Assembly (NCBI GenBank): GCA_947629725.1
Contig: CANREU010000092.1
Span: forward strand, 1 to 6,609
Reading direction: 5' to 3'
Length of the DNA: 6,609 nt
Source: an uncultured Clostridia bacterium
Lineage (GTDB): Bacteria > Bacillota > Clostridia > Christensenellales > Borkfalkiaceae
Every line of letters begins with the position of its first letter. Positions within the stretch are counted from its first letter, which is position 1. A model generated the notes under the pieces. That model saw only the letters and a program-made list of their open reading frames with translations. It was not told the origin of the DNA and did no database searches. The position numbers and the translations under genes are program-made. Positions 6,387 through 6,609 of the stretch are shown here, piece by piece.

Positions 6387-6448
6387 AAACCCTGTATATT
6401 GTACCGAAAGCCCGCGCTATGGTCAATATGTGGGGTTTCAGTTTTTTT
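6387..6448 (+). terminator. Long inter-tRNA hairpin with T7 tract (terminator or attenuator)
   Basis: Bases 6387-6401 pair with 6424-6438 over 15 continuous positions as RNA, three of them consecutive G-U wobbles (6393-6395 with 6430-6432). A bulged U6402, then ACC/GGU (6403-6405 with 6421-6423), and an apical AGC/GCU with a four-base loop complete the structure. CAG and seven T's (6442-6448) follow. The stem starts three bases after the tRNA-Val CCA. It looks like an intrinsic terminator or partial attenuator ahead of tRNA-Leu, which has no clear promoter of its own in the remaining 11 bases. Confidence 0.7.
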
Positions 6449-6459
6449 ACACGGCTTAT

Positions 6460-6541
6460 GCGGACGTGGCGGAACGGCAGACGCGGCGGATTTAGGATCC
6501 GTTGGGCAACCGTGCAGGTTCAAATCCTGTCGTCCGCACCA
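6460..6541 (+). tRNA. tRNA-Leu (anticodon UAG)
   Basis: Class II tRNA of 82 bases. The acceptor GCGGACG (6460-6466) pairs with CGTCCGC (6531-6537). The anticodon stem GCGGA/TCCGT encloses loop TTTAGGA with anticodon TAG at 6493-6495 and G at position 37, as usual for this isoacceptor. An 11-base variable arm (6503-6513) contains GGG/CC pairing. The T-arm GCAGG/CCTGT encloses TTCAAAT. The discriminator is A6538 and CCA is encoded at 6539-6541. Confidence 0.96.
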
Positions 6542-6550
6542 AGTCAGTAT

Positions 6551-6599
6551 AATCCGAACCAAATACTCGTAACGAGTGAATGGTTCGGATTTACTTTTT
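6551..6599 (+). terminator. Two-tier intrinsic terminator after tRNA-Leu
   Basis: AATCCGAACCA (6551-6561) pairs with TGGTTCGGATT (6581-6591), an 11-bp perfect stem. Inside it ACTCG (6565-6569) pairs with CGAGT (6573-6577) around TAA. A T-rich tail with T5 at 6595-6599 follows. It begins ten bases after the tRNA CCA and should end the tRNA transcript. Confidence 0.85.
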
Positions 6600-6609
6600 A
6601 TCTATGAGC

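Overview
The window looks like ordinary chromosome from a GC-rich member of the Firmicutes, most likely class Clostridia. The evidence is a clear SigH-type sigma factor (the Spo0H family of Firmicutes), the dnaX-ybaB-recR trio in Firmicutes order, purine-rich Shine-Dalgarno sites, and tRNA genes with encoded CCA. The protein genes use G or C at most third codon positions. This bias also leaves very long stop-free frames on the opposite strand; these are composition artefacts. The genus cannot be read from the sequence.

Bases 1-4838 hold six tightly packed + strand genes that look like one operon entering from the left. They are the 3' part of rlmB (23S rRNA 2'-O-methyltransferase), sigH, dnaX (clamp-loader gamma/tau), ybaB (nucleoid-associated protein), recR (recombination repair) and gpsA (glycerol-3-phosphate dehydrogenase). 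Gaps are 0-13 bases, and rlmB and sigH overlap by 29 bases. In Bacillus subtilis the rlmB-yacP-sigH block and the dnaX-yaaK-recR block are separate loci; here they are joined and yacP is missing.

Bases 4839-4971 are an AT-rich intergenic region. It holds a weak hairpin, a 13-bp palindrome, and a near-consensus promoter (A/T-rich upstream element, TTGTCA, 17-bp spacer, TATAAT with a TG extension). Its predicted transcription start falls on or next to the ATG at 4972. The next gene, a GT28-type glycosyltransferase resembling MGDG synthase and MurG, may therefore be read from a leaderless mRNA. It ends at 6210 and is followed by an intrinsic terminator.

Bases 6252-6609 form a small tRNA unit: a sigma-A-type promoter, tRNA-Val(GAC), a long hairpin followed by seven T's, tRNA-Leu(UAG), and a two-tier terminator.

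Functionally, the left operon combines information-processing housekeeping genes (ribosome modification, transcription, replication, repair) with one lipid-precursor enzyme. GpsA makes sn-glycerol-3-phosphate, the backbone of phosphatidic acid and diacylglycerol, and the next gene could glycosylate a lipid such as diacylglycerol. That link is inference. I found no mobile element, CRISPR array, defence system or obviously new multi-gene system. The most unusual items are the possible leaderless start, the strand-specific inter-tRNA hairpin and the merged gene order.
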